Below, one piece after another: positions 17,508 to 27,523 of a stretch of DNA of 64,000 bases. Under the pieces are notes generated by a model. The model was not told the DNA's origin and did not search any database. It saw only the letters and a program-made list of their open reading frames with translations. The number at the start of each line of letters is the position of its first letter. Positions within the stretch are counted from its first letter, which is position 1. The position numbers and the translations under genes are program-made. The DNA is from Actinoplanes sp. M2I2. Lineage in GTDB: Bacteria > Actinomycetota > Actinomycetes > Mycobacteriales > Micromonosporaceae. Where the stretch lies: NCBI RefSeq assembly GCF_023544445.1, contig NZ_JALPVJ010000007.1:124001-188000 (forward strand), given 5' to 3'.

Positions 17508-18686
17508 TCACTGTGCCACCTCCGCTGCGGCTGCGGCGCCCCCAGCGCTCGCCTCCGTGAGCTCGCCCGCGGCCAGTTGGCCGCACGCGCCATCGATCTC
17601 CCGGCCCCGGGTATCGCGGACCGTCGTCGCCACTCCGGCCTCACGCAGCCGGCGGACGAACTCGCGCTCGACCGGTTTCGGACTCGCATCCCACTTGCTG
17701 CCCGGTGTCGGGTTCAGCGGGATGAGATTCACATGCGCCAGCTTGCCGCGCAGAAGCTTGCCGAGGAGGTCGGCACGCCAGGGCTGATCGTTGACGTCCC
17801 TGATCAGGGCGTACTCGATCGAGATCCGGCGTCCGGTCCGGGCCGCGTACTCGTACGCGGCATCGAGCACCTCGGCCACCTTCCAGCGCTGGTTGACGGG
17901 CACAAGCTCATCGCGCAGATCATCATCGGGGGCATGTAGGGACAACGCAAGGGTCACGTTGAGCTCTTCGGCCGTCAACCGGCGCATCGCGGGCACGAGA
18001 CCCACGGTGGAGACCGTGATGTGCCGTTGCGAAAGTCCCAGACCCTCCGGCGCCGGAGCGGTGAGCCGGCGCACCGCCTCGATGACCCGGGGGTAGTTGG
18101 CCAGCGGCTCGCCCATGCCCATGAACACGACGCGGGACAGCCGCGGCGGCGACCCGGTGACCGCGCCGCTCGCCGCCACCCCGGCCAGGTAGACCACCTG
18201 GTCGACGATCTCGGCGACCGAGAGGTTGCGGGTCAGGCCCTGCTGGCCGGTAGCGCAGAACGGGCAGGCCATGCCGCAGCCGGCCTGGCTCGACACACAG
18301 GCCGTCACCCGGTCGGAATAGCCCATCAGGACACTTTCCACCAGCGCGCCGTCGTGCAGCCGCCAGAGCGCCTTACGGGTCGCGCCGTCGTCACAGGCCA
18401 GCTCGCGCACCGGGGTGAGCAGCGTCGGCAGCAGATCGCCGGTGAGCCGGGCGCGCGTGGCGGCCGGGAGGTCGGTCATCGCGTCGATGTCGCGCACGAG
18501 CCGGCCGAAGTAATGGGTGGAGAGCTGCTTCGCGCGGAACGCGGGCTCGCCGAGCGCGGTCACGGCCGCCTGGCGGGCCGCGAGGTCGAGGTCGGCGAGG
18601 TGGCGAGGAGGCATCGACGGACGGCGCCGGATGGCCACTGAGTCGGGCTGGTCGGGGCTGGTCGGGATGACCGGAAGAATCGTCAT
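17508..18686 (-). CDS. rlmN: 23S rRNA (adenine(2503)-C(2))-methyltransferase
   Basis: RlmN is a radical-SAM enzyme that methylates A2503 in 23S rRNA and A37 in some tRNAs. The 392-residue protein has the cluster motif C137-x3-C141-x2-C144 (CGMACPFC) and the C-terminal Cys368 in [10 protein letters not shown], which forms the methyl-carrying intermediate. An Ala-rich tail closes the protein. It starts 40 bp downstream of cdsA on the same strand and ends 37 bp before the DivIVA-domain gene, within the rpsB-tsf-pyrH-frr-cdsA-rlmN cluster conserved in Mycobacterium. Confidence 0.97.
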   Translation of the reverse strand: MTILPVIPTSPDQPDSVAIRRRPSMPPRHLADLDLAARQAAVTALGEPAFRAKQLSTHYFGRLVRDIDAMTDLPAATRARLTGDLLPTLLTPVRELACDDGATRKALWRLHDGALVESVLMGYSDRVTACVSSQAGCGMACPFCATGQQGLTRNLSVAEIVDQVVYLAGVAASGAVTGSPPRLSRVVFMGMGEPLANYPRVIEAVRRLTAPAPEGLGLSQRHITVSTVGLVPAMRRLTAEELNVTLALSLHAPDDDLRDELVPVNQRWKVAEVLDAAYEYAARTGRRISIEYALIRDVNDQPWRADLLGKLLRGKLAHVNLIPLNPTPGSKWDASPKPVEREFVRRLREAGVATTVRDTRGREIDGACGQLAAGELTEASAGGAAAAAEVAQ

Positions 18687-18726
18687 GGCCCAACCAGTCT
18701 CGCACGCTCGGCCGAGTACGCGCCGG

Positions 18727-19839
18727 TCACGTGTTCGCCCCGATCAGGGCGAAGAGCAGGTAAGCGGTGGGAACGGCGAACAGGATGGAATCGAGGCGGT
18801 CCATGAGGCCACCGTGACCGGGCAGCAGGTGACTCATGTCCTTGAGGCCCAGATCACGCTTGAGCATGGACTCGGCCAGGTCACCCGCGACCGCCACCAC
18901 CGCGATGACCGCGCCGAACAGCAGCCCCCAGTAGAAGGGGATCTCCAGCAGGAAGTGCAGCAACAGGGCGCTGCCGATCGCGGCCGAGGCCACCGAACCG
19001 GCGAAACCCTCCCAGGTCTTGCCGGGGCTGATCGACGGCGCCATCTTGTGCCGGCCCAGGAAGACGCCCACCGCGTAGCCGCCTGTGTCGGAAAGCACGA
19101 CGGCGAGCAGGGTGCAGAGCACGCGCCAGCGGCCGTCCTCGCCCGCGTCGGGCAGCTGGAGCAGCACCCCGAAGCTCAGCAGGAAGGGGACATAGATCGC
19201 GATCATGACGCTGGCCGACAGGTCGCGCCGGAACGCGGCCGCCCCGTCCGCTATGCGCCAGATCACCGATGCGGCGATCGTCACCACCAGGCCGAGCAGC
19301 AGCGCGTCGGGGCCGTCGTGCCAGGCCAGACCGACCATCAGCAGCGAGCCGGCGATCAGCGGGACGAGCGGGGCGTCGGCGCCGGAGGCGCGCAGGGCGC
19401 GGGCCATCTCGTAGACGCCGACGGCGGAGGCCAGCGCGATCACGCCGAGGAAGGCGTCCGGCCAGATCACCAGCGAGCCGAGGACGACCAGGATCATCGC
19501 CACGCCGACCGCGATGGCGGCGGGCAGATTGCGGCCGGCCCGTCCGGTCACCTTGCCGCCCGCGCCCTTGGCACGGCGGCGTCCCTTGATCGGCTTCTCG
19601 GTCTCGGGCAGGTCTTCGGGGCGCGGATCCTCAGGGCGCGAAGCCTCGGGGCGCGAAGCCTCGGGGCGCGGAGTCGTCTGCGGCGGAGGAACGAGGGGAA
19701 GCTGACCCGTCGGGACGTCCTCGCCCGCGTGCCAGGCCGGCCCGGCCGGGCCGGGGCCGCCGGCGCCGTAGGCGTACGGCGACGGCACGCCCGGGTCGTC
19801 GCCGGCGCTTCGCCCGGCACGCGGATCGAGGTAGGACAT
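18727..19839 (-). CDS. cdsA: Phosphatidate cytidylyltransferase
   Basis: CdsA makes CDP-diacylglycerol from phosphatidic acid and CTP, the branch point of phospholipid synthesis, in the cytoplasmic membrane. The 370-residue protein has a disordered N-terminal ~110 residues with a short repeat ([19 protein letters not shown]), then about eight membrane helices. The family signature follows near the C-terminal third: [20 protein letters not shown] with [12 protein letters not shown], carrying the catalytic Asp residues. The ATG overlaps the frr stop by one base. Its position after frr is conserved across actinobacteria and many other bacteria. Confidence 0.95.
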   Translation of the reverse strand: MSYLDPRAGRSAGDDPGVPSPYAYGAGGPGPAGPAWHAGEDVPTGQLPLVPPPQTTPRPEASRPEASRPEDPRPEDLPETEKPIKGRRRAKGAGGKVTGRAGRNLPAAIAVGVAMILVVLGSLVIWPDAFLGVIALASAVGVYEMARALRASGADAPLVPLIAGSLLMVGLAWHDGPDALLLGLVVTIAASVIWRIADGAAAFRRDLSASVMIAIYVPFLLSFGVLLQLPDAGEDGRWRVLCTLLAVVLSDTGGYAVGVFLGRHKMAPSISPGKTWEGFAGSVASAAIGSALLLHFLLEIPFYWGLLFGAVIAVVAVAGDLAESMLKRDLGLKDMSHLLPGHGGLMDRLDSILFAVPTAYLLFALIGANT

Positions 19840-20396
19840 CAGACTTCGAGCAGCTCGGCTTCCTTGTGCTTGAGGAGCTCGTCGACGGTGGACACGTACT
19901 TGTGCGTCGTGTCGTCGAGCTCCTTCTCGGCGCGGCGGCCGTCGTCCTCGCCCGCTTCGCCGTCCTTGACCAGGCGGTCGAGCTGCTCCTTGGCCTTGCG
20001 GCGCACGTTGCGGATGGCCACCCGGCCCTCCTCGGCCTTGCTGCGCGCCACCTTGATCATTTCGCGACGGCGTTCCTCGGTCATCTGCGGCAGGTGGATG
20101 CGCAGCTGGGTGCCCTCGTTGTTGGGGTTCACCCCGAGGTCCGAGTCGCGGATGGCCCGCTCGATCGGCCCGAGCTGAGTCGCGTCGTAGGGCTTCACGA
20201 TGACCATGCGCGGCTCCGGGACGCCGACGGAGGCCATCTGCGTCACCGGCGTGGGCGCGCCGTAGTAGTCCACCACGATCTTGGAGAACATCGCGGGGGT
20301 GGCTCGCCCGGTACGGATCGCGGCGAACTCCTCCTTGGCGTGCTCGACCGCGCTCTCCATCTTTTCTTCGGCCTCGAAGAGGGTCTCGTCGATCAC
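19839..20396 (-). CDS. frr: Ribosome recycling factor
   Basis: Frr, with EF-G, splits the post-termination ribosome. The 185-residue length is exactly usual for the family. Typical segments are [25 protein letters not shown] near the middle, [20 protein letters not shown] and [17 protein letters not shown] chose GTG 20396, giving the normal [13 protein letters not shown] opening, with aaggagg about 12 bases upstream; longer frames run into the intergenic region after pyrH. It is the middle gene of the pyrH-frr-cdsA run. Confidence 0.97.
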   Translation of the reverse strand: MIDETLFEAEEKMESAVEHAKEEFAAIRTGRATPAMFSKIVVDYYGAPTPVTQMASVGVPEPRMVIVKPYDATQLGPIERAIRDSDLGVNPNNEGTQLRIHLPQMTEERRREMIKVARSKAEEGRVAIRNVRRKAKEQLDRLVKDGEAGEDDGRRAEKELDDTTHKYVSTVDELLKHKEAELLEV

Positions 20397-20445
20397 CGGC
20401 TCTTCTCGCCTCCTTGCTCTCTTGGTGGTGCAGGGATTGTTGGGC

Positions 20446-21207
20446 TCAGGCGGTGATGAGAGTGCCGATCTTCTCGCCGCTGACCGCGCGGACAATGGTG
20501 TCGTCGCCCTGGGCGCCGAAGACCAGCATGGGGAGGTTGTTTTCCTCGCAGAGGCTGAAGGCGGCCTGGTCGGCCACGCGCAGACCCTGCTGGATCACGT
20601 CCTGGAAGGTGATGGTGTCGAGCTTGCGCGCGGTGGGATCGATGCGCGGGTCGGCGGTGTAGACGCCGTCGACACCGTTCTTGCTCATCAGCACGACATC
20701 CGCGTGGATCTCGAGGGCGCGCTGGGCGGTGACGGTGTCGGTGGAGAAGTACGGCATGCCGGCGCCGGCGCCGAAGATGACCGCGCGCCCCTTCTCGAGG
20801 TGGCGGATGGCGCGCAGCGGGATGTAGGGCTCGGCGACCTGGGCCATCGTGATGGCGGTCTGCACGCGGGTCTCGATGCCCTCCTTCTCCAGGAAGTCCT
20901 GGAGGGCCAGGCCGTTCATGACCGTGCCGAGCATGCCCATGTAGTCGGCGCGGTTGCGGTCCATGCCGCGTTTCTGCAATTCGGCGCCGCGGAAGAAGTT
21001 GCCCCCGCCGACGACGACCGCGACCTGGATGCCGCGGCGGATGACGGTGGCGATCTGCCGGGCGATGCCCTGCACGATGTCGGGGTCGACGCCGACCGCG
21101 CCGCCGCCGAACACCTCGCCGGAAAGCTTCAGGACTACCCGCCGAGGCCGTGTGGACGGCGAAGTCGGATCGTCAACCGGGACTGCCTGCTCGGTCACCA
21201 ACGTCAT
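20446..21207 (-). CDS. pyrH: Uridylate kinase (UMP kinase)
   Basis: PyrH phosphorylates UMP to UDP in pyrimidine synthesis, as an allosteric hexamer. The ~253-residue protein shows [10 protein letters not shown] at the phosphate loop, [15 protein letters not shown], and the uridine-binding [19 protein letters not shown] prefer the ATG at 21207, preceded by aaggcggg, over the ATG at 21228, which has no ribosome site. The ~20 residues before the kinase core are an actinobacterial extension. A hairpin separates it from tsf, so it may be expressed at a lower level than tsf or from its own promoter. Confidence 0.97.
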   Translation of the reverse strand: MTLVTEQAVPVDDPTSPSTRPRRVVLKLSGEVFGGGAVGVDPDIVQGIARQIATVIRRGIQVAVVVGGGNFFRGAELQKRGMDRNRADYMGMLGTVMNGLALQDFLEKEGIETRVQTAITMAQVAEPYIPLRAIRHLEKGRAVIFGAGAGMPYFSTDTVTAQRALEIHADVVLMSKNGVDGVYTADPRIDPTARKLDTITFQDVIQQGLRVADQAAFSLCEENNLPMLVFGAQGDDTIVRAVSGEKIGTLITA

Positions 21208-21251
21208 GAGACCCGCCTTCCCCTCCATGCTCAGCAGAGACCTTATGGGAG

Positions 21252-21290
21252 AAGGAGGCCGGACGCAGAATCGCGTACCCGGCCTCCCTT
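21252..21290 (-). terminator. Hairpin between tsf and pyrH (attenuator or terminator)
   Basis: Read on the minus strand, an ~11-bp stem (aagggaggccgg with its partner) closes a loop of about 14 bases some 20 bp after the tsf stop, followed by ttctccc. It may partly stop transcription between the ribosomal genes and pyrH. Confidence 0.6.
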
Positions 21291-21309
21291 GCCTCCAACG
21301 GCGGCCCGG

Positions 21310-22137
21310 TTACTCCTGGCCGACCTCGAACCGGACGAACCGGGTGATGTTGACACCCGACTCGTCGGCGATCTGCTTGACGGTCTTCTTGTTGTCGAGA
21401 ACCGACGGCTGCTCGAGCAGGACGTAGTCCTTGAAGAAGGAGTTCACCCGGCCCTCAACGATCTTGGGCAGAGCCTTCTCGGGCTTGCCCTCCTCCTTGG
21501 CAGTCTCCTCGGCGATGCGGCGCTCCGACTCGACAACGTCGGCCGGGACCTCGTCGCGGGTGAGGTAACGCGGGCGCATCGCGGCGACCTGCATGCCGAT
21601 GCTGCGGGCGTCGTCCTCGCCGGCCTCGTCGCTCTTGCCCTCGTACTGCACCAGGACACCGACCTGCGGCGGCAGGTCCTGCGCCTTGCGGTGCAGGTAG
21701 ACCGCGACGTTGCCGTCGAGGACCACGAAACGGTTCAGAACGATCTTCTCGCCGATCTTGGCCGAGTACTCCTGAATCGTGTCGGCGACGGTCTTGCCGT
21801 CGAGCGTGGCCTCGAGCAGCGCGGCGGCGTCGGCGATCTTGTTCTGCTCGCCGAGCTCGACCAGCTGCTGACCCAGGGCGACGAAGTCGGGGGTCTTGGC
21901 GACGAAGTCGGTCTCGCAGTTGAGCTCGAGCAGCGCGTTGCCGGAGTGGCTCACGATGCCGTTGGCCGCGGTACGGCCGGCACGCTTGCCGACGTCCTTG
22001 GCGCCCTTGATGCGCAGGAACTCGACAGCCTTGTCGAAGTCGCCGTCCGCCTCGTCCAGCGCCTTCTTGCAGTCCATCATGCCGGCACCGGTCAGTTCGC
22101 GGAGCTTCTTGACGTCCGCGGCGGTGTAGTTAGCCAT
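21310..22137 (-). CDS. tsf: Translation elongation factor Ts
   Basis: EF-Ts is the guanine-nucleotide exchange factor of EF-Tu. The 275-residue protein opens with [20 protein letters not shown], the EF-Tu contact, followed by [17 protein letters not shown]. The first dimerisation domain has [17 protein letters not shown], and the C-terminal part has [14 protein letters not shown]. It lies 35 bp downstream of rpsB, the universal rpsB-tsf pair. Confidence 0.98.
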   Translation of the reverse strand: MANYTAADVKKLRELTGAGMMDCKKALDEADGDFDKAVEFLRIKGAKDVGKRAGRTAANGIVSHSGNALLELNCETDFVAKTPDFVALGQQLVELGEQNKIADAAALLEATLDGKTVADTIQEYSAKIGEKIVLNRFVVLDGNVAVYLHRKAQDLPPQVGVLVQYEGKSDEAGEDDARSIGMQVAAMRPRYLTRDEVPADVVESERRIAEETAKEEGKPEKALPKIVEGRVNSFFKDYVLLEQPSVLDNKKTVKQIADESGVNITRFVRFEVGQE

Positions 22138-22172
22138 GACTCTCTCTCGATGTCAGTTCGGGATTGGCTGAC

Positions 22173-23147
22173 TTACTCGGCGGGAGCGGCAGCGGCCGGA
22201 ACGGGCTCGCCGGCCGCGGCGGGGGCCTCGGTGGCCGGAGCCTCAGCCGCGGGAGCCGCGGCCGCGGGGGCCTCAGCTGCGGGAGCCTCGGCGGCGGGGG
22301 CCTCGGCGGCGGGAGCCGCAGCGGGGGTCTCGGCCGGAGCCTCGGCCGCCTTCTTCTCGGCGCCCTCGTACAGGTCGCGCTCCCACTCGGGCAGCGGCTC
22401 GCCGGCGGCGACGGTGCCCGGCTCGGGCTTCTCGTCGGCGCCGCCCCGGCCACGGCCGGAGCGGGCGATCAGACCGTCGGCGACCGCGGTCGCGATGACC
22501 CGGGTCAGCAGCTCGGCCGAGCGGATCGCGTCGTCGTTGCCCGGGATCGGGAAGTCGACCTCGTCCGGGTCACAGTTGGTGTCCAGCACCGCGATGACCG
22601 GGATGCCCAGCTTGCGGGCCTCGTCGACGGCGATGTGCTCCTTCTTGGTGTCCACGACCCAGATCGCCGACGGCGTCTTGGTCATGTCCCGGAGACCACC
22701 GAGGGTCTTGGTGAGCTTGGTCTTCTCGCGGTAGAGCTGAAGGGTCTCCTTCTTGGTGTACCCGGCGGCGGTGCCGGTCAGGTCACCCAGAGCCTCGAGC
22801 TCCTTCATGCGCTGCAGCCGCTTGTAAACGGTCTGGAAGTTGGTGAGCATGCCGCCCAGCCAACGGTGGTTCACGTACGGCTGGCCGACCCGGGTCGCCT
22901 GCTCGGCGATGGCCTCCTGCGCCTGCTTCTTGGTGCCGACGAAGAGGATGTGGCCACCCTCGGCGACGGTGTCCCGGACGTAGGCGTAGGCCTTCTCGAT
23001 GTAATCGAGCGTCTGGCGCAGGTCGATGATGTAGATGCCGTTACGCTCGGTGAAGATGAAGCGCTTCATCTTCGGGTTCCAGCGCCGGGTCTGGTGCCCG
23101 AAGTGGACACCGCTCTCCAGCAGCTGACGCATGGTCACAACGGCCAT
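22173..23147 (-). CDS. rpsB: 30S ribosomal protein S2 with a long Ala/Glu/Pro-rich C-terminal tail
   Basis: This is S2 of the small ribosomal subunit. The conserved core (about residues 1-245) includes [40 protein letters not shown] and [20 protein letters not shown]. The remaining ~75 residues are a low-complexity tail built from repeats of [10 protein letters not shown], longer than the usual S2 end; the DNA beneath it is a run of near-identical 15-18 bp units. Such tails are common in actinobacterial S2. It is the first gene of the rpsB-tsf-pyrH-frr-cdsA-rlmN cluster, with a ~180-bp leader. Confidence 0.98.
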   Translation of the reverse strand: MAVVTMRQLLESGVHFGHQTRRWNPKMKRFIFTERNGIYIIDLRQTLDYIEKAYAYVRDTVAEGGHILFVGTKKQAQEAIAEQATRVGQPYVNHRWLGGMLTNFQTVYKRLQRMKELEALGDLTGTAAGYTKKETLQLYREKTKLTKTLGGLRDMTKTPSAIWVVDTKKEHIAVDEARKLGIPVIAVLDTNCDPDEVDFPIPGNDDAIRSAELLTRVIATAVADGLIARSGRGRGGADEKPEPGTVAAGEPLPEWERDLYEGAEKKAAEAPAETPAAAPAAEAPAAEAPAAEAPAAAAPAAEAPATEAPAAAGEPVPAAAAPAE

Positions 23148-23330
23148 GGTGGGTTACTCCCTGTGGTCCCTGGTTGTCACACTCGCCGGCGGCGAGCGTC
23201 CTGGTGCCCGGTCGGCGGCCACGGTCGGACCCGAGTTGATCGAGACCAGGGAGGGCCGTCGCTGCAGGGCCGGTAAAGGACCTGACAGAGGGCACGCGAG
23301 GTCGACCGCACGAGGCGGTCGCCGTCAACC

Positions 23331-23336
23331 AGCATA
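23331..23336 (-). promoter_or_regulatory. Candidate -10 box for rpsB transcription
   Basis: On the minus strand TATGCT lies about 185 bp ahead of the rpsB start in an otherwise GC-rich region, matching the TAnnnT -10 pattern. No convincing -35 was found. If used, it would give an rpsB leader of roughly 175 nt, long enough for feedback structure. Confidence 0.35.
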
Positions 23337-23358
23337 CGCCAAGCGTCGCCGGACGTTT

Positions 23359-23997
23359 TCAGGCGACTGCCAGGCCGGCCGCGAGCAGCAGGATCAGGCC
23401 CGCCGGCAGGTACGCGACCGGCGGCCGGAGCCAGGCTTCGCGGGCGATCGGGCCACCTCGGGCCACCGCGAACAGACCGATGCCGGTGAGCGTGAAGCCG
23501 AGCGTGAGCAGGACGGCGGGGACGATGCCGCGGGCGCTCGGATCGCCGGTGAAGGTGGCCTCGACCAGCAGCCGGACGACCGGAATCATCAGGACGACCA
23601 TGACGACCGCGACGATGACGGACGTGACCGGCCGCCGGGTCTGATAGACGCTCTCCTTCCGCTCCGGCGCCGCCGGGGTCACCGGGGGGACCAGCGCGGT
23701 CGGCTCGGCCATCGGAGGCGGCGGCATCGCGTCGCCGGTCGGCCGGATCGTCGGGTACTCGGGGCCGCGGACCGGGACGCGCAGGTCCGGCTCGGGCGGC
23801 CGGGCATGACTGCCGCCCGAGGTGACCGGTCGCTGCTCCGGGAGCCGGAAGGCGCCGCTCGGCCGCTCGTGGATCCCCGAGTCGTACGGGTTGACCGGGA
23901 TCGAGCCCGAGAGGTCGGACTCGGGCGGTCGGGAGTACTGGCCGGGCCCGGTGTACCAGCTCGGCTCTGCGTCATCGGCGTAGCGGCGTCCTTCCAC
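23359..23997 (-). CDS. Uncharacterised membrane protein with disordered N-terminal half
   Basis: I do not recognise this gene. From GTG 23997 it encodes about 212 residues: a polar, Pro-rich N-terminal ~115 residues (for example WYTGPGQYSRPPESDLSG), then three membrane helices (about residues 125-145, 155-180 and 190-212) ending right at the C-terminus. The start is uncertain, because the frame stays open to 24177 but upstream codons overlap the yraN promoter and start region. It lies between rpsB and the yraN-comM-dprA group and is divergent from yraN. Confidence 0.6.
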   Translation of the reverse strand: MEGRRYADDAEPSWYTGPGQYSRPPESDLSGSIPVNPYDSGIHERPSGAFRLPEQRPVTSGGSHARPPEPDLRVPVRGPEYPTIRPTGDAMPPPPMAEPTALVPPVTPAAPERKESVYQTRRPVTSVIVAVVMVVLMIPVVRLLVEATFTGDPSARGIVPAVLLTLGFTLTGIGLFAVARGGPIAREAWLRPPVAYLPAGLILLLAAGLAVA

Positions 23998-24154
23998 GAT
24001 GTCGAAACCTAGGTGACGACGGACATAGATGCCACCGGAGGGCCGATAACACACCTTGACGGTGACAGAGCGGTTTTCCACAATCGCGCTCCGTCCACAG
24101 AACGGGCGGTCGGCGCGCGGCGCGGCCCGTCCGGTCCGGGCCAGGTTGTGCGCC

Positions 24155-24514
24155 ATGACGACGCAAAGGCGGGCCACAGGGGCCTACGGCGAACGGATCG
24201 CGGCCCAGCACCTCGAGGCGCACGGCCTCGTGATCCTCGACCGGAACTGGCGCTGCTCCGACGGCGAGGTCGACCTCGTGCTGCGCGACGGGGACGACAT
24301 CGTGTTCTGCGAGGTCAAGACCCGGCGCGACGGCCGGTTCGGCCCACCGGCCGAGGCTGTCACCTACCGCAAGGTGCGCAAGCTGCGGCAACTCGCGCTG
24401 CGCTGGATCTCCGACACCGGTATCCATCCCCGGGAGATCCGCTTCGACGTGGTCGAGGTGCTCATGCCCGCCCACGGCGCCGGCCAGGTCACCCACATCC
24501 GCTCGGCGTTCTGA
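24155..24514 (+). CDS. yraN: YraN/UPF0102 family putative nuclease-fold protein
   Basis: This 119-residue protein has the UPF0102 pattern: TGAYGERIAAQHLEAHGLVI, then LDRNWRCSDGEVDLV and DDIVFCEVKTRRDGRFG, in which E-x15-D-x-E-x-K resembles a PD-(D/E)xK nuclease core. The role is not settled; it is thought to act on DNA and in actinobacteria it sits with comM and dprA, as here. I chose the ATG at 24155, the standard opening. The stop is 11 bp before comM. Confidence 0.93.
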   Translation: MTTQRRATGAYGERIAAQHLEAHGLVILDRNWRCSDGEVDLVLRDGDDIVFCEVKTRRDGRFGPPAEAVTYRKVRKLRQLALRWISDTGIHPREIRFDVVEVLMPAHGAGQVTHIRSAF

Positions 24515-24525
24515 CCGGGATCGCG

Positions 24526-26052
24526 ATGAGCTACGCGCGCGTCCTCTGCGTCGGGCTGCTCGGCGTGACCGGGCACGTCGTCGAGGTGGAGGCCGACCTC
24601 TCCCCCGGGCTGCCCGCCGTCGTGCTGACCGGCCTGCCCGACACAGCCCTGCACGAAGCTCGCGACCGGGTCCGGGCGGCCGTGGTCAACTCGGGCAACA
24701 CCTGGCCCAACCGGCGGATCACGGTCAACCTGCTGCCTGCCGCGCTGCCCAAGCAGGGCAGCGCGTTCGACTTGGCCATCGCCGCGGCGATGCTGACCAG
24801 CGCTGGTGAGTTGCCTCCCGCCGCGCTCGACGGGGTCGTGCTGCTCGGCGAGCTGGGGCTCGACGGCGCGGTACGACCGGTGCGTGGGGTGCTGCCGATG
24901 GTGGCCGCGGCGGCCGCCGCCGGGCTGCGCCGGGTGATCGTGCCGCTGGCCAACGCGCGCGAGGCGACGGTCGTCCCCGGCGTGACCGTCGAAGCCGTCG
25001 ACACCCTGCGCCGGCTGGTCGGCTTCCTCCGCGACGGCGGGGAGCTGCTCGAACCCCCGCCGGCCGGCCCGGTGCCGGCCGCGCCCGGCTACGACCTGGC
25101 CGACGTCGCGGGACAGGAGATGGGACGGTACGGCCTGGAGGTCGCGGCCGCCGGCGGGCATCACCTGGCCCTGTTCGGGCCGCCCGGCGCGGGCAAGACG
25201 ATGCTGGCCGAGCGCCTGCCGTCGATCCTGCCCGAGCTCGACGACGCGGCGGCGCTCGAGGTGACGGCCCTGCATTCGATCGCGGGGGTCCTGCCCCCGG
25301 ACGGCGGCCTGGTCCGGCGGCCGCCCTACCAGGCGCCTCACCACACCGCCTCGGCCGCGGCGCTCGTCGGCGGCGGCAGCGGACTGGCCCGGCCCGGTGC
25401 TCTCTCGCTCGCCCACCGGGGCGTGTTGTTTCTCGACGAGGCCGCGGAGATCCCGTCGGCGACGTTGCAGGCGTTGCGGCAGCCACTGGAGAAGGGCCGG
25501 GTCGTGCTGGCCCGGGCCCGCGGCACGACCGTCTTCCCGGCCCGCGTGCAGCTCGTGCTGGCGGCCAACCCCTGCCCCTGCGCCAGTCCGGCCGGTGATC
25601 AGCACTGCACCTGCCCGCCGGCCGTACGGCGGCGCTACCTGGCCAAGCTGTCCGGCCCGTTGCTCGACCGCATCGACATCCGACTCACCTTGGCGCCGCT
25701 GAGCGCGGCCCAGCTGACGACGGCTACCGCCCCGGCCACCTCGTCGGCCGAGATCGCCGCGCGGGTGGCCACGGCCCGGGCGGCCGCCGCGAAGCGCTGG
25801 GCCGACGACGGCTGGCGGGTCAACGCCGACGTGCCGGGCCCGGTGCTGCGCCGCGCGCCGTGGCGGCTGCCCGTCGCCGACACCGCCGACCTGCGCGAAT
25901 CCCTCGACAAGGGGCTGCTCTCGGCGCGCGGCTTCGACCGTGTGCTGCGGCTCGCCTGGACGATCGCCGACCTGGACGGCCGCGACCGCCCGGGGCGGGC
26001 CGAGGTCAGCGAGGCCATCCAGCTGCGAATGGGAGAAAGCCATGCCCTCTGA
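24526..26052 (+). CDS. comM: YifB/ComM-family Mg chelatase-like AAA+ ATPase
   Basis: This 508-residue ATPase has an N-terminal Lon-protease-like S5 domain (to about residue 170), an AAA+ core with Walker A FGPPGAGKT starting at residue 217 and Walker B VLFLDEAAE, and a C-terminal Mg-chelatase C domain ending in a helical bundle (RGFDRVLRLAWTIADLDGRD). ComM homologs are branch-migration helicases that extend integration of incoming DNA in natural transformation. The four zinc-like Cys of the family are visible in NPCPCAS and HCTCPP. It overlaps the start of dprA by 11 bp, so the two are co-translated. Confidence 0.95.
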   Translation: MSYARVLCVGLLGVTGHVVEVEADLSPGLPAVVLTGLPDTALHEARDRVRAAVVNSGNTWPNRRITVNLLPAALPKQGSAFDLAIAAAMLTSAGELPPAALDGVVLLGELGLDGAVRPVRGVLPMVAAAAAAGLRRVIVPLANAREATVVPGVTVEAVDTLRRLVGFLRDGGELLEPPPAGPVPAAPGYDLADVAGQEMGRYGLEVAAAGGHHLALFGPPGAGKTMLAERLPSILPELDDAAALEVTALHSIAGVLPPDGGLVRRPPYQAPHHTASAAALVGGGSGLARPGALSLAHRGVLFLDEAAEIPSATLQALRQPLEKGRVVLARARGTTVFPARVQLVLAANPCPCASPAGDQHCTCPPAVRRRYLAKLSGPLLDRIDIRLTLAPLSAAQLTTATAPATSSAEIAARVATARAAAAKRWADDGWRVNADVPGPVLRRAPWRLPVADTADLRESLDKGLLSARGFDRVLRLAWTIADLDGRDRPGRAEVSEAIQLRMGESHAL

Positions 26053-27220
26053 CGACGACGATCGCGCGGCCCGGGTCGCGCTGACCTGGCTCGCCGAGCC
26101 GGGCAACCGCGCGGTGTGGTCGCTCGTGGAGGAGGGCGGGGCGGTGGCGACGCTCGATCGGCTGCTGCGCGGCGACGTGCCCGACGGACCGCTGCGGGCG
26201 GCGGCGCGGGCCCGGTCGGCCGATCTCGACCCGCGCCGGCTGGCCGAGCTGACGATGCGGCGGGCGCAGCGGCTCGGGGCGCGCATCGTGGTGCCGCCCG
26301 ACGAGGAGTGGCCGTCGCGGGTGGCCTCGCTGGCGACGCTCGCGCTCGACGTGGCGGGCCGCGTCAACCAGGACGTCCGGCCGCCGCTGTGCTTCTGGGT
26401 CCGGGGGTCGTGGCCGCTGGGCGAGACGCTGGCGCGGGCGGTCGCGGTGGTGGGGGCGCGGGCGGCGACCAGCTACGGCATCCACGTGACCAACGAGATC
26501 GCGTACGGGCTGGCGTCGCACGACTGGACCGTGGTGTCGGGCGGGGCGTTCGGCATCGACGCCGCGGCGCACCGGGCGGCCATGGCGGCCGGCGGCCGTA
26601 CCGTGGCGGTCCTGGCCTGCGGGGTCGACCGGCCGTACCCGGTGGGAAACTCGGCCATGTTCGACCGGATCGCCGAGTCCGGGCTGCTCATCAGCGAGTG
26701 GCCGCCGGGCAGCGAGCCGCTCAGACACCGGTTCCTCATCCGCAACCGGGTCATCGCAGCCGCCACGGTGGGCACCGTCCTGGTCGAGGCGGCGGCGCGC
26801 AGCGGGGCGATCCAGACGATGGGCCGGGTGCTGGCGCTGGGCCGGCCGGCCATGGTCGTGCCGGGCCCGGTCACGTCGGCCATGTCGGTCGGCTGTCATG
26901 AGCTGTTGCGCGAGAGACCGGACGCGACGCTGGTCACCGGGGCGCCCCACGTGCTCGAGGCGATCGGCCGCATCGGGGAGTATCAGAGCGATCCGGCGCG
27001 CGGGCCGGAGCACCGGCGCGACGGCCTCGACGAGGAGTCGGCGCTCGTGCTCGAAGCGGTGCCGCGGCGGGGAACGGCCACTTCCGAGGAACTGGCCGTC
27101 CGGGCGGGGCTGCCCTTGCGAACCGTTCTGCGACGACTGTCCTTACTGGAACTGGCCGGTTTGGTCGAGCGCCGGGACACCGGGGTGGCACTCGCGCCGC
27201 TCGCCCGGAGAGCCCGATGA
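26042..27220 (+). CDS. dprA: DNA-processing protein DprA
   Basis: DprA binds single-stranded DNA and loads RecA during uptake of foreign DNA. The 392-residue protein has an N-terminal helical SAM-like region, then the extended Rossmann fold with VVGARAATSYG, VVSGGAFGIDAAAHRAAM and LIRNRVIAA, and a C-terminal winged helix (LPLRTVLRRLSLLELAGLVE). The start is ATG 26042 with gggaga ahead, inside the 3' end of comM. In Mycobacterium dprA lies close to xerC; here 5.7 kb of other DNA separates the two. Confidence 0.96.
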   Translation: MPSDDDDRAARVALTWLAEPGNRAVWSLVEEGGAVATLDRLLRGDVPDGPLRAAARARSADLDPRRLAELTMRRAQRLGARIVVPPDEEWPSRVASLATLALDVAGRVNQDVRPPLCFWVRGSWPLGETLARAVAVVGARAATSYGIHVTNEIAYGLASHDWTVVSGGAFGIDAAAHRAAMAAGGRTVAVLACGVDRPYPVGNSAMFDRIAESGLLISEWPPGSEPLRHRFLIRNRVIAAATVGTVLVEAAARSGAIQTMGRVLALGRPAMVVPGPVTSAMSVGCHELLRERPDATLVTGAPHVLEAIGRIGEYQSDPARGPEHRRDGLDEESALVLEAVPRRGTATSEELAVRAGLPLRTVLRRLSLLELAGLVERRDTGVALAPLARRAR

Positions 27221-27244
27221 ACGCGCCACGCGCAGCACGACGAA

Positions 27245-27263
27245 GGGCGCCACCCGGGCGCCC
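27245..27263. terminator. Short GC hairpin after dprA
   Basis: A 7-bp stem gggcgcc / ggcgccc with a 5-base loop lies 25 bp beyond the dprA stop, between convergent genes. It has no T-run, so this is a weak call. Confidence 0.4.
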
Positions 27264-27293
27264 GTGGTACTGCGGGATCCGCGCCCCGCCCGC

Positions 27294-27503
27294 TCAGTCC
27301 TCGGAGTCGTCCAGGTCGCGGCGGTGCACCTTCATCCACGCCTCGACGTCGTCGGTCGCCCACACCTTGCCCTGGGCCAGGTCGGCGACCGGCTTGGGGA
27401 AGTCGGCGCGGCTGGTGATCTGGTACGCACGCTGCCGGCTCACCCCACCCAGACGGATGCGGATCTCGTGCGCCCCCATGAGCCGGATCGGTTTCGCTGC
27501 CAC
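27294..27503 (-). CDS. AlpA/excisionase-type small HTH DNA-binding protein
   Basis: This 69-residue protein is nearly all one winged HTH (HTH_17/MerR-like): LMGAHEIRIRLGGVSRQRAY, then QITSRADFPKPVADLAQGKV and WATDDVEAWMK. The pattern with FPxP and W-x-x-x-D-V-x-x-W is typical of AlpA/Xis-like regulators found on phages, integrative elements and their relics. The ATG at 27503 opens into an AT-richer divergent region with repeated GACTA/TAGTC words. Possible roles are directionality factor or regulator of the divergent gene. It lies at the left end of the repeat-rich island. Confidence 0.85.
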   Translation of the reverse strand: MAAKPIRLMGAHEIRIRLGGVSRQRAYQITSRADFPKPVADLAQGKVWATDDVEAWMKVHRRDLDDSED

Positions 27504-27523
27504 ATGATCGACCGTAGGCGCGA

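Noticed and set aside
14168..17560. A 1,130-codon open frame on the plus strand
   Set aside because: It runs antisense through the MBL-Rieske gene and the DivIVA-domain gene. It has no domain-like sequence and is a product of high GC third positions in the true genes.
20281..22734. An 817-codon open frame on the plus strand
   Set aside because: It is antisense to frr, pyrH, tsf and rpsB, all with clear family motifs. The Ala/Gly/Ser-rich end is the complement of the S2 tail repeats.
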